A stretch of DNA of 64,000 bases from Armatimonadota bacterium (GTDB lineage Bacteria > Armatimonadota > Fimbriimonadia > Fimbriimonadales > Fimbriimonadaceae). The first letter of the stretch is position 1. The number at the start of each line of letters is the position of its first letter. Positions 15,695 through 24,434 of this stretch are shown here, in pieces. The translations under genes and the position numbers were made by a program. Where the stretch lies: NCBI GenBank assembly GCA_018268315.1, contig JAFDWU010000001.1, positions 411,280 through 475,279 on the forward strand. Direction: 5' to 3'. The notes below the pieces were generated by a model. That model saw nothing but the letters and a program-made list of their open reading frames with translations, was not told the DNA's origin and searched no databases.

Positions 15695-15821
15695 ACCCTT
15701 TCCACCTCGAAACTCGGCATTAACCCTCTCCCGAACATTATGCCTCTAATGCCGGACGCATTTTCACCTTTGATTCGTTTCAATTCACAAAAAGAATCTC
15801 AAGCTAAATATGTGACGAATG

Positions 15822-16376
15822 CTAGGGGCCATGTACACGACTGTTTATGATCCATTTCACAGCGTCCTCAGCATCTTGGTATGTCGGCCCGCTCCATTCG
15901 CCTTCCCCAGCTTCTGCTCTTCCGGTAAGAACCATCAACGGATGAACGCCTGCCGCCGCCGCTGCCGCTGCATCTCTTAGCGCATCCCCGATCAAAAACG
16001 AACCGGAAAGATCGATATCCAGTTCATCTCGTGCCCTCAGCAGCATCCCGGGCTTCGGCTTGCGGCAGTCGCAGCCAGCATCGGGGTGGTGGGGGCAAAT
16101 GTAGATTCTGTCAATCCGCCCGCCCAAGTTCTCAAAGTGCTTAACTAGGCGCGCATTCACGGAGTCCACCGTCTCCTTCGAGACAATTCCCCTGCCTATC
16201 CCCGATTGGTTTGAGGCGATGACCACCATAAAATCGCTCGGCGCAATGAAAGCAAGCGCCCTTTCTGCCGCTGGCAAAATGGCAACGTCCTGCCAATCCC
16301 TAACAAAATCAGGTCGATCCTCAATAAGAACGCCGTCCCGATCAAAGAAAACCGCACTTCTCACAGGCCGCCACAC
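15822..16376 (-). CDS. gmhB: D-glycero-D-manno-heptose-1,7-bisphosphate 7-phosphatase (HAD family)
   Basis: A 184-residue HAD phosphatase. The N-terminal FFDRDGVL gives the nucleophile Asp 12 and the acid Asp 14. SNQSGIGRG is motif II. The zinc loop CPHHPDAGCDC (Cys 94, His 96, Cys 102, Cys 104) and RKPKPGM are typical of GmhB and histidinol-phosphatase. FLIGDALRD is motif IV. GmhB makes heptose-1-phosphate for LPS core or other glycans. The start is GTG at 16376; an overlapping ATG is out of frame. Divergent from the sugar transferase gene. Confidence 0.88.
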   Translation of the reverse strand: MWRPVRSAVFFDRDGVLIEDRPDFVRDWQDVAILPAAERALAFIAPSDFMVVIASNQSGIGRGIVSKETVDSVNARLVKHFENLGGRIDRIYICPHHPDAGCDCRKPKPGMLLRARDELDIDLSGSFLIGDALRDAAAAAAAGVHPLMVLTGRAEAGEGEWSGPTYQDAEDAVKWIINSRVHGP

Positions 16377-16527
16377 ATCGATTCTAAGGTTATCTCACCA
16401 ATCCGCCAACACATTAATTAACTTTGCAAGGTTTTCAGGAGTTGGCGAACGTGCGAAAGTATAATGGGGTCATTAAACATATATTGGTTTTGTTCGGGCC
16501 AGAATCTGGCACCGTTTTTGCAAAGTT

Positions 16528-17232
16528 GTGAGTGAAATGCTTCAGATAACCGATGCCGAGGACGCCTCAAGGGTGCTCTCTGAGCATAACGGAAAATGGG
16601 TTCCGAGTCGCCGAGGCCGCTACGGACACCCGACCTATATGGTCCCTAAGCGGATCATTGACTTCACGCTCTCTCTTACCGCGCTCATCCTGCTCTTTCC
16701 CGTCTTTGCCTTCATCGCCATCGTCCTTGCGCTGAAGGACGGTTTTCCGGTGGTTTTCCGGCACGAGCGAGTGGGATACAAGGGCAAGCACATCCAGATT
16801 TACAAGTTCAGGACAATGGTCAAGAACGCTGACGAAGTTCTGAAGGCTAATCCTGCCCTATACGAAGAGTTTCAAAAGAACTTCAAACTTGAGCACGATC
16901 CCCGCATCACGAAGTTCGGTCATTTTCTGCGCAAGTCAACCCTTGACGAGCTCCCTCAACTGGTGAACGTTCTGAAGGGCGATATGGCGCTGGTTGGACC
17001 AAGACCGATTGTCCCGGCGGAGATCGAAAAGTACGGCGATGCTCAGGACGTGTATCTGTCCATGATTCCGGGCTGCGCGGGCCTCTGGCAATGCAACGGC
17101 CGAAGCGATACCTCCTACAAGGAGCGCATCGAGCTTGACCGAGAGTACTCGCAGCATGCATCGCTGAGAACCGACGCATCCATCTTGATTAGAACGATCT
17201 TCAGCGTGTTCCTAGGCAGGGGCGCAAAGTAA
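16528..17232 (+). CDS. Polyprenyl-phosphate sugar-1-phosphate transferase (initiating glycosyltransferase)
   Basis: A 234-residue bacterial sugar transferase of the short PglC/EpsL-like type, with one hydrophobic segment at about 45-67 and the conserved cytoplasmic domain: VFRHERVGYKGK, YKFRTM, STLDELPQLVNVLKGDM and GPRPI. It would load the first sugar phosphate onto undecaprenyl phosphate to begin exopolysaccharide synthesis. GTG 16528 or ATG 16537 could be the start; neither has a strong Shine-Dalgarno. In 16377-16527 a TATAAT at 16460-16465 is a possible -10 box. It lies at the edge of the exopolysaccharide cluster. Confidence 0.9.
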   Translation: MSEMLQITDAEDASRVLSEHNGKWVPSRRGRYGHPTYMVPKRIIDFTLSLTALILLFPVFAFIAIVLALKDGFPVVFRHERVGYKGKHIQIYKFRTMVKNADEVLKANPALYEEFQKNFKLEHDPRITKFGHFLRKSTLDELPQLVNVLKGDMALVGPRPIVPAEIEKYGDAQDVYLSMIPGCAGLWQCNGRSDTSYKERIELDREYSQHASLRTDASILIRTIFSVFLGRGAK

Positions 17233-17233
17233 A

Positions 17234-17267
17234 GCGGCTCTGCCAAACCACCTGATGACAGAGCCGC
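17234..17267. terminator. Hairpin between convergent genes
   Basis: GCGGCTCTG (17234-17242) and CAGAGCCGC (17259-17267) form a perfect 9-bp stem with a 16-base loop, located between the ends of the sugar transferase and glycoside hydrolase genes. There is no U tract, but its position suggests a bidirectional terminator. Confidence 0.5.
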
Positions 17268-17292
17268 GCTGAGCGCTTACAACCGGACTAAG

Positions 17293-19479
17293 TTATGGGG
17301 TGCTGTACCGCCAGCCATAGGCCATAGTGGTCAGCTTCTTGTCAGCGTTTACCATTTCCGGATAAGGCTGATCGGCTACCGACACCATTCCGATTCCAAG
17401 GGCTTCGCCGTCCCACGGCTGGCCGCTTACCACGTCGTCCACGTACTTGTAGTAGTTCACACCTACAACCACCGGATTGGTGAATGCAGCAGTCATGAGC
17501 GTGCTGTACTGCTGGGCTCGATCTGCCTGAGTAAGGCAAGGCGAGTAACCACCGTTGAAGAACCCGCGGTCAATCGCGCCAAACTGAAACTCACCGAGGA
17601 TCAGCGGTCGATCGATCGCCTGGAACGGGGCGATGTCGTTGCCCAGAGTCGCGCCCCAGTTCGAGCTCACCACGTCACACTGCTCACCGCAAGCCTGCAA
17701 GACTTCGGGAGTGTAGACGTTGTAGCCGAACTTGCAGCCCAGATACATGTGGTTGGCGTCAACCACGTGTATGGCGGTCTTCACTACCGAGAAGTACTGT
17801 CGCGCAAAGTTCAAGCAGAAAGTCGACATGTCGCTCTGCATTGCGGTGGTCGGGATGCCACCAAAGTTATACGGAGAGGCAAGCGATGCCCAGCTTCCGA
17901 AGCTGGTATTCCAGGCGCTGTTTAGAGCCGAAATACTGTTGTACTTCGCCTGTAGCTGCGCCATAAGAGCACGCTTGGCGGGAGACGATACGGAGTCAAG
18001 GTTCAACGTGCCTACTGCGATTCCCCAACGAGCGAGGTTGCCCTGTCCGGTCCAGCTCAGTTCGTTATCGACCATCCATCCGATACAGTAGGAGTCGCTG
18101 TTAGTCTGAGCGCCGAGCTGGTTGAACCGAGTCACGCAGTCAGAGTAGAACAGCGGATCGTACGGATCAGGTAGCGGGCCCCAATAGTCGTTACCGGTGC
18201 TCACACGAGCATGGTTGCCGTAATTGGTGTCCACAAAGGCGACGTACGGCATGAGTCCGCTGCCTGCCCAGTTGTTGGAGAATGCTCCAACTGTGTTCAG
18301 ACCCCAAGACTTCAGTCGCTTGACCGCGTTGGGAAGGAACGTATCCGCATAGTTGGGACCGAACTTTCGATACAAGTTGTACTTGTAGAAGTCAAACGCC
18401 CACCCCTGGGTAAAGGGACCGTCGAAGACGTTGCTCACATAGCTGTAGAACTGCGCAGTATCGCCACTATTCGGCGGAATATTTGCGAAGAGATACTCGC
18501 GACCGGTCACGAAAGTTTGCGCAGAAGGGGCAACCGCATCTACACCCATCGAGAAGAATAGATAGCCGGTGGGCGATACCATCCACCATCGGCCATTGGT
18601 CTTCGTGGTGTAGTAATAGCCTTTTGCCTGGAAGTGCGGTCCAACAAGCCAACCTCCGTAGCTATCGTAGCGAGTGTTCCCTACGATGCCGTTCTTGTTC
18701 ACGCCACCACCCTTTACATTAACGTTCGCACTGGTGCCAAATTCGGCGATCCTGGCATTGATTAGGTCCTGCACGGAGTTGATCTTCCCGGTCCAGGTCT
18801 CTTTGGCGTACTGGCCGAAATTATCGTCCATGCCTGTCATGAGGGCCGTGAGGTCGTAGGCAGCAAGGAATCGAACGTTGTCGAGGATGATTGTGGAACT
18901 GACCGTCGGACCGCGCTGAAATATCTGAAGGCGGCTAACGTTGGTCGGGTCGAACTGTCCGTTGATGAAGGTGGGAATCGTGCGCATCGTGCGATACGGA
19001 TTCGGCACCGCAGTCATTCCATATGTCTTCACCGGGTCAACGCTGAGTTCACTGCCCAAACGATAGGTCGCGGTGACACCGGCCTCCACAACAATGTCGT
19101 GAGACTGAATGTTGCCGTTGATATCAACGAGCGAAACAGCAAGCGGGACGGGGACCGACGTTGGGTTGATTACATCGAACGCTAAGCCACCAGTGGATCC
19201 GTAATTATTGAATCCACGCATCATAACTTTCAGCCCGGGATAGGTTCCCTGTCCACTCGCAGGAAACACAACTTGCAGGGCTTGAAGTCCATCGGTTGCA
19301 CGGGATGTAATGCTGGTTGCCACATTCCCCAACGGCACCAACGCATTCGTTGCCACATCTGCAGAGTTCTCAAAGGAGTTCACCATTTGAGCCTGTGCAG
19401 CAGGCACAAGAATCCCCAGGACTGCGCCCAATTGGGCGAGGCGGCACAATAGCCTCCTATTCTTTCTACTACCTTTCAT
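17293..19479 (-). CDS. Secreted glycoside hydrolase, GH50/agarase-like
   Basis: A 728-residue protein with a signal peptide ending in AQAQ near residue 30. Residues about 35-230 look like a beta-sandwich carbohydrate-binding domain. The rest resembles a TIM-barrel glycosidase: WWMVSPTGYLFFSMGVD, then IGWMVDNELSW with a candidate acid/base Glu, and PLILGEFQFG with a candidate nucleophile Glu. The DNE and GEF signatures resemble GH50 agarases and GH42-type enzymes. It probably trims or degrades the polysaccharide made by this locus. Start ATG 19479 has GGAGG 10 bases upstream; the longer frame to 19533 lacks a signal. No PEP-CTERM tail. Confidence 0.75.
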   Translation of the reverse strand: MKGSRKNRRLLCRLAQLGAVLGILVPAAQAQMVNSFENSADVATNALVPLGNVATSITSRATDGLQALQVVFPASGQGTYPGLKVMMRGFNNYGSTGGLAFDVINPTSVPVPLAVSLVDINGNIQSHDIVVEAGVTATYRLGSELSVDPVKTYGMTAVPNPYRTMRTIPTFINGQFDPTNVSRLQIFQRGPTVSSTIILDNVRFLAAYDLTALMTGMDDNFGQYAKETWTGKINSVQDLINARIAEFGTSANVNVKGGGVNKNGIVGNTRYDSYGGWLVGPHFQAKGYYYTTKTNGRWWMVSPTGYLFFSMGVDAVAPSAQTFVTGREYLFANIPPNSGDTAQFYSYVSNVFDGPFTQGWAFDFYKYNLYRKFGPNYADTFLPNAVKRLKSWGLNTVGAFSNNWAGSGLMPYVAFVDTNYGNHARVSTGNDYWGPLPDPYDPLFYSDCVTRFNQLGAQTNSDSYCIGWMVDNELSWTGQGNLARWGIAVGTLNLDSVSSPAKRALMAQLQAKYNSISALNSAWNTSFGSWASLASPYNFGGIPTTAMQSDMSTFCLNFARQYFSVVKTAIHVVDANHMYLGCKFGYNVYTPEVLQACGEQCDVVSSNWGATLGNDIAPFQAIDRPLILGEFQFGAIDRGFFNGGYSPCLTQADRAQQYSTLMTAAFTNPVVVGVNYYKYVDDVVSGQPWDGEALGIGMVSVADQPYPEMVNADKKLTTMAYGWRYSTP

Positions 19480-19625
19480 AAAAAAACAACCTCCAAAGAG
19501 ACAATGGGAATTTTCCAGGTCACATGGCGACACGTGTCCCGAAAACTGCCAGGTTTTGGATGAGCGAATTCCAGAAGCCCCAACAACTGAAACGGATGAA
19601 CCCCCGTATTATTTTCAGTCGTTCT

Positions 19626-19645
19626 ACCCCTCAAACGTTAGGGGT
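19626..19645. terminator. Hairpin after the O-antigen ligase-like gene
   Basis: ACCCCT and AGGGGT form a 6-bp stem with an 8-base loop, about 14 bases after the minus-strand stop at 19659. A weak terminator or attenuator before the glycoside hydrolase gene; no U tract. Confidence 0.35.
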
Positions 19646-19658
19646 ATATACACTAATT

Positions 19659-20927
19659 TTACCTGGTTTCGGCGGCTGTCCTATTAACTCGCGTCATTAG
19701 TTTTGCGCGCCTTAACCTAACCCTCTCACGGATCTCCTCTTTGTAAGAAGTGCCCGCTGAAGCAGCGACGGCTAGGAAGATGTAAACGTTCGGATAGGTG
19801 TCCCACGTGACTGACATAAATGCGATCATGTATGTCGTAATTGTCGCCAGCCACGCATTTCGATCCTGTGCCGGCATTTTCCACACAAGCGAGACGGTGA
19901 ACGCGATCATGCCAATGAACAGGCTAAAACCAACCAGCCCCAACTCCGTCAAAACCGACAGGAAGGTGTTGTGAGCAATCAGCCCCTGGCCGGTGGAATC
20001 CTTGAAAGTCGCGTACGTCTCGATCGCGGGCGCATAGGCCCCCTTACCAACCCCGAGAACCGGGTGACGCTTAAACTCCTCCCAACCCGCGCGCCATAGG
20101 TCGGAACGACCCGTCAAGTGGTCTTGGTCGTTTGAGCTGAAGATCGTGGCAATTCGCCCCACCTTCATTTCAAGCTGAGCCGAAGTCGTCCAATCCATTT
20201 TCGCCACCCACACCGCCCCCGCGAGCGCGATCAGGACAGTTGCAACGCGGCCCGCCATCGGCATCCTCTTGTAGGTTGTGAGGATAAAGATGAGTCCAGG
20301 AGCAAGAGATATGAACCCGCCCCGCGAAGCGGTAAGCACCATTCCGTAGATGCCGACGGGAAGAAGGCTGTAATTAAGGAGGCGCAGAAGCTTCGGGCTT
20401 TCTTTCCAAGCAACCGCGAGATGCCAAGCCAAGGGAACCGCCAGCGCGATCGACTGCGCGTTCTCGTTAGGGCTCAGGGAGGTTCCGTACTCACGACCGG
20501 AGTAGCCATAGCTCAGGGCGCCCGTATGGAATTTCCACATAAGCACCGCAGCGGTCAAAAAGCCGCTAAAGACAAGGCACTGGTATGCCCACATGGCGTT
20601 CCACCGGGTGCGAATCGTATCGTAGATGATCCAGGTGACGAAGAAGTTAATCCCCATCCGGTAGATGTGGGCGTAAGTTTCGTCTTGATCCACCGACCAC
20701 AGCAAGCTGGCGGCATTCCAGCCAACGAAGGCGGTGAACAGAATCATATAGCCGCCCCACTTCCGCGTTCGCCCCTCGTAATAGAGCGTCCAAAGCCACG
20801 AAAGAAAAGCGGGAACTCCCAGAATGCGCGAAGTTGAGCCAAGAACCTCGGAGTCCTCAAATGAAATCTGGAGGCCGATGGTGACGACCGCGTAGATCAT
20901 TATTAGGATGAAGGTGAGGTTCCTCAT
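19659..20927 (-). CDS. O-antigen ligase/polymerase family membrane protein (Wzy/WaaL)
   Basis: A 422-residue integral membrane protein with about ten to twelve hydrophobic segments. The Wzy_C signature is present: TASRGGF near residue 200, and a large periplasmic loop with GRSDLWRAGWEEFKRHPVLGVG and AHNTFLSVLTELG. It would polymerise or ligate lipid-linked repeat units on the periplasmic side. Start ATG 20927. It lies 77 bases downstream of the glycosyltransferase gene in the same direction. Polymerase is favoured over ligase because the locus carries a flippase and a Wzz-type chain-length protein. Confidence 0.85.
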   Translation of the reverse strand: MRNLTFILIMIYAVVTIGLQISFEDSEVLGSTSRILGVPAFLSWLWTLYYEGRTRKWGGYMILFTAFVGWNAASLLWSVDQDETYAHIYRMGINFFVTWIIYDTIRTRWNAMWAYQCLVFSGFLTAAVLMWKFHTGALSYGYSGREYGTSLSPNENAQSIALAVPLAWHLAVAWKESPKLLRLLNYSLLPVGIYGMVLTASRGGFISLAPGLIFILTTYKRMPMAGRVATVLIALAGAVWVAKMDWTTSAQLEMKVGRIATIFSSNDQDHLTGRSDLWRAGWEEFKRHPVLGVGKGAYAPAIETYATFKDSTGQGLIAHNTFLSVLTELGLVGFSLFIGMIAFTVSLVWKMPAQDRNAWLATITTYMIAFMSVTWDTYPNVYIFLAVAASAGTSYKEEIRERVRLRRAKLMTRVNRTAAETR

Positions 20928-21004
20928 TTCAATCTAGCAGCCAAATTCATTTTGCCTCAATTCGTAGACGGCCCGTACCTATTTTCGGCTCCATCTTCTG
21001 CCCT

Positions 21005-22117
21005 CTACCTCCCAATTTCGCCAAACAGCAATTCAGCGTATTCCTGAACGACATGATCGCGCTCAAACCGTCGCCAAGATTCCTTAGGAATATCGATGGG
21101 ATGGTCAAGCGAGGAGATGATGGCGGTTGCAAGAGCGCTCACATCCCCAACCGGCACAAGCTTGCCGTAACGCCCACCCTCAAGGACCTCATTTGGGCCG
21201 CTGGGGCAGTCCGTGGCGACTGCCGGTAATCCGCATGCAATGCCTTCTATCAGCGCGCCTGGCAGCCCTTCCCGGCGGCTTGAAAGAACATAGAGGTCTG
21301 AATGAGACATCTCAGCATAGGGGTTCGCGGTAAATCCCGCCAGGTGAACGTCGTCACGCAAGCCAAGTTCAAATACCACCGACTCGAGTTTCGCTCTCTC
21401 GTCCCCTTCTCCAAAGATGATAAGCCTCGAGGGCTTCGCTTGGCGCGCAATCTTAAACGCGCGGATAAGAGTTTCGAAGTCCTTCTCCGGTCTCAGCGTC
21501 CCTACTGAAATCACCACCGGCCTGTCTTTGTGGACGAGCCAGGCGTGCTTGGGCTCCTCATTCGCCTTCTCAAGCATTGACGCCGTTATGACGGGGTTGA
21601 AGATCACGCGAATGCGCGACCGCTCAATCCCCAAAGTGGCGGCAAGGTCCTCGGCAACCCCCGACGAGACGGTCACAAGCCGCGATGCCTTCCTATAAAC
21701 CGATCGCACCAATTTGGACACAAGGCGGTGCTTCCGGCTTGCGTTCTCGCCCACTTCGATGCTGAAAGTGCTGTGCACGGCGTAAATCACCGGCCCCCGA
21801 TATCTGGCCCACTTGACCGCCAAAGATGTAATAACATTGGCGTGAGTGAGAGCGGAAATCAAGCCGTCAGGCTTCGTCTTCAAGTAATTGGCAAGCGCTC
21901 CGATCGAGGCGAAAGTGCTTGACGCCTCAAACCGCACCACGTTAATCCGGGAGTCAAACGAGCCTAATAGGTTGCCTTCCTCTTTGGCCACCAGCAGATC
22001 AACCGTAAAGCCAGCCTCAACAAAGCCTTCCGCCAGATTCAGCGTAACCCGCTCCGCGCCGCCTGGGCGCAGACTCGGTATATACATCGCTACGCGCTTG
22101 CCCGTGTTAGCTTCCAT
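21005..22117 (-). CDS. GT-B fold glycosyltransferase (GT4 family)
   Basis: A 370-residue glycosyltransferase with SLRPGGAERV near the N-terminus (acceptor-side glycine loop) and the GT4 C-terminal half: VISVGTLRPEKDFETLIRAF, DDVHLAGF, and SRREGLPGALIEGIACGLP with the EX7E-type motif. It adds a sugar from a nucleotide-sugar donor to the growing lipid-linked glycan in the cytoplasm. ATG 22117 is preferred (GAGG upstream), overlapping the flippase gene by 11 bases; a start at 22150 is possible. Donor sugar unknown. Confidence 0.88.
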   Translation of the reverse strand: MEANTGKRVAMYIPSLRPGGAERVTLNLAEGFVEAGFTVDLLVAKEEGNLLGSFDSRINVVRFEASSTFASIGALANYLKTKPDGLISALTHANVITSLAVKWARYRGPVIYAVHSTFSIEVGENASRKHRLVSKLVRSVYRKASRLVTVSSGVAEDLAATLGIERSRIRVIFNPVITASMLEKANEEPKHAWLVHKDRPVVISVGTLRPEKDFETLIRAFKIARQAKPSRLIIFGEGDERAKLESVVFELGLRDDVHLAGFTANPYAEMSHSDLYVLSSRREGLPGALIEGIACGLPAVATDCPSGPNEVLEGGRYGKLVPVGDVSALATAIISSLDHPIDIPKESWRRFERDHVVQEYAELLFGEIGR

Positions 22118-23411
22118 CGGGTGTGGCCTCACTTGGGTTTGCTGGCCCAATATGCTTCGCGCCGATGATAATCAGCCAGACATTGGTGACGATGAAGACG
22201 ATGCAGGCTGCCCCTGAGCCTAGAATCGCCGCCATCACCGCTCCATGCACTCCCCCGTTTGGGATCAGCGAAACTGCGGCGGCGTAGGTCACTACAAGGG
22301 TAACGATCATCAGCGGAGTCTGAATGCCGAATTGCCTCATCGCCGTAAGCGATACGCCCTGACAAACCTTCAGATACTCAAATGTGCCCGCCACCAGCAT
22401 CAAGACGAGTTCGGGACGATATTGGGAGAAAGACTTCTTAAAGAAGAATTGCAGCAGCCAATCGCCAAAGAAGAAAGCACCCGCAACCCCGATAAACCCG
22501 GCCGCCAGCGCAACCACGTGCAGCTTCGCAAGGGTGCCGAGAAAGCTCGCCCGATCTCCCGTTCCCCAATACCTTGCAAGCTTAGGGCTGAGCACTTGTC
22601 CAAGCGACGTAACCGCCGCGTTGCCGATCATCGGCAGCAGCGCCACTGCGGAGAAGATGCCCACCGCCTCCTTTCCGAGCGACTTGTGGGTAACCAACCG
22701 TGTCAAGTAAAGGCTTAGCGAGCCCAGCAGCAAGGAGAGCCCCAAAGGAAGGGCCTTGCGGGCCACCTGCCGCATCTCTGCCCAATTCCAATAGATAGTA
22801 ACCGTATCTGGTGGTTTCAGGCCATTCATCGCCTTCACGGCGGACGGCCAGTCATACACCAAGGCAACAACACCCGAAGCTGCGGCGGACCCCGCAATGG
22901 CCACGAGGGGCTGATGGGTCAACCCAAAGCCTACCGCTAGAAAGATTGGCGAAAGAATGCCCTTCGCTCCCAGCGAGAACGACATCGGGCGCAGATCATC
23001 GTGCAATTGGTGGATGCCGTAATAGATGTCGCTTAGGGCATCAAAGAATAGCCCGACCCCAGTAAGCAGCACTGCCGCCGCCTCGATCTGATCCAGCCGA
23101 GCCACCGGCGCCATCGCGATGTAAGCGGCAAAAGCAACCCCCATCATTGCCAATCGAACGGCAAAGTAGGTTCCAAATTTGAACTGATGATGGATATCGG
23201 TGGTGTAAACCGCCCGCAGATTCATCATCGTGAAGGCAAGAATCGGCTGTGAGTAGGTGACGCCGATTTGGTAGATTCCCAGATTCCTTGCCGCGCTATT
23301 CTCAGGACTGAGTTTGGCCAGCAAGATATTCATCAGGAAGTTGCCGGCCGAGTAGACCAGCATTCCGATAAAGGTAACGCTGAAGTTCTTACGTAAGGAA
23401 GTAGAACTCAA
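22107..23411 (-). CDS. Polysaccharide flippase (MOP/Wzx-like)
   Basis: A 434-residue membrane protein with about twelve hydrophobic segments, fitting the MOP exporter superfamily that moves lipid-linked oligosaccharides across the inner membrane. Recognisable blocks include MLVYSAGNFLMNILLAKLSP at the N-terminus and FSAVALLPMIGNAAVTSLGQVLSPKLARY in the second half. The start is TTG at 23411. It lies 9 bases after the deacetylase stop, so it is co-transcribed with the upstream Wzz-type and deacetylase genes. Confidence 0.85.
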   Translation of the reverse strand: MSSTSLRKNFSVTFIGMLVYSAGNFLMNILLAKLSPENSAARNLGIYQIGVTYSQPILAFTMMNLRAVYTTDIHHQFKFGTYFAVRLAMMGVAFAAYIAMAPVARLDQIEAAAVLLTGVGLFFDALSDIYYGIHQLHDDLRPMSFSLGAKGILSPIFLAVGFGLTHQPLVAIAGSAAASGVVALVYDWPSAVKAMNGLKPPDTVTIYWNWAEMRQVARKALPLGLSLLLGSLSLYLTRLVTHKSLGKEAVGIFSAVALLPMIGNAAVTSLGQVLSPKLARYWGTGDRASFLGTLAKLHVVALAAGFIGVAGAFFFGDWLLQFFFKKSFSQYRPELVLMLVAGTFEYLKVCQGVSLTAMRQFGIQTPLMIVTLVVTYAAAVSLIPNGGVHGAVMAAILGSGAACIVFIVTNVWLIIIGAKHIGPANPSEATPDGS

Positions 23412-23420
23412 TGATAGAGA

Positions 23421-24431
23421 TTAGGACGCTTCCTTAAAGGTTTTTTTTTCGAGGGCAGCCACATAGTCGTTTCGGTACTCGCCGACTGTCTGGCCGACAA
23501 AGTTATTTCCAGCCGACACAAACAGCCGCTCAATGCCCGCAAAAAGCTTGTCCACGCTCTCCTCGTCGGGGGTGTATGGGCTGCCACCAGGCATGAACTC
23601 AGAGGAATGGATCATGAACTGGGCGTAGGGCAAGTTGGACTGAAGAACGTAGTTTAAGCTGTCCTTCAAATCCTGCTCATTCCCGTCGATTAGCCGCATA
23701 CTCCGCGGGGGATCAGCAAGGAGGCAAAGGCGAGCAATCAGCGCATTCCCAATAACCCGTTGACGAAGCCATTTGCCAATCGCATTTTTTGGCGGGACCG
23801 TTGTAAACGGCAGCTCCAAAATCGGCAGATTGCCCGGCTTTGTCACATCCTCTTCGCTCAGAAAGTAGGGTTGCTCGGGAGCGTTGAAATAGTAAAGCCC
23901 CTTGGCACTTTGGGCATCTGGATCGCGATCGTGCCGATCCCAATTCACGTGGGGAGTAATCGAGCAATCGGCGGTAATTCCCTTCGATGCGAGAATTCGG
24001 GCCGTGCGTCCATCTAGGCCCCAGCGGCCGCCGCGGTAGGACACCGGCGTCACACCGATGTTTGTGCGAATTGCTTCGATAACGTAATCCAGCTTGTCGG
24101 AAATCAGGTCTTCGCTGAAGTCGTGCAGATAAGGAAGGTAGATATCGTCATTGCGAGTGAGCGGCTTAATTGGTGGCGTGTTCCACGCGTGGATGTGCAG
24201 GCCAATTTCGCCCTCGTTTCGCTGCGCAACGCCCCGGGCAAATTCCGCGTAAATCGGGGATTCCGCCATCAGGCTCGTGGTGAGATAAGTGGGCCGGAAA
24301 CCATACCTCAGGCATAACTCGTGGAAGCGGCCGATATAAGCCGCATTCTTAGTTTGCCTTGCCCCATCGCGGAGCCAAGCGTTATCCTCCTCAACGTCTA
24401 CCGTGAGGATTAGCGCCGGAAGTTTGGTCAT
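23421..24431 (-). CDS. Polysaccharide deacetylase-like protein
   Basis: A 336-residue protein resembling the NodB/CE4 deacetylase fold. TVDVEEDN near the N-terminus supplies candidate catalytic and metal Asp residues, GLHIHAW (about residue 98) supplies histidines, and YRGGRWGLD is a motif 3-like segment. It would remove acetyl groups from N-acetylated sugars in the exopolysaccharide. No signal peptide is seen, so it may act in the cytoplasm on precursors. A run of nine A residues on the coding strand lies near the 3' end (EKKTF), a frameshift-prone site. It follows the Wzz/ATPase gene by 3 bases. Confidence 0.8.
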   Translation of the reverse strand: MTKLPALILTVDVEEDNAWLRDGARQTKNAAYIGRFHELCLRYGFRPTYLTTSLMAESPIYAEFARGVAQRNEGEIGLHIHAWNTPPIKPLTRNDDIYLPYLHDFSEDLISDKLDYVIEAIRTNIGVTPVSYRGGRWGLDGRTARILASKGITADCSITPHVNWDRHDRDPDAQSAKGLYYFNAPEQPYFLSEEDVTKPGNLPILELPFTTVPPKNAIGKWLRQRVIGNALIARLCLLADPPRSMRLIDGNEQDLKDSLNYVLQSNLPYAQFMIHSSEFMPGGSPYTPDEESVDKLFAGIERLFVSAGNNFVGQTVGEYRNDYVAALEKKTFKEAS

Positions 24432-24434
24432 CGA

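Noticed and set aside
23441-23449. Nine-base homopolymer in the deacetylase gene as programmed frameshift
   Set aside because: The frame stays open to a natural stop 20 bases later and no alternative product is apparent.
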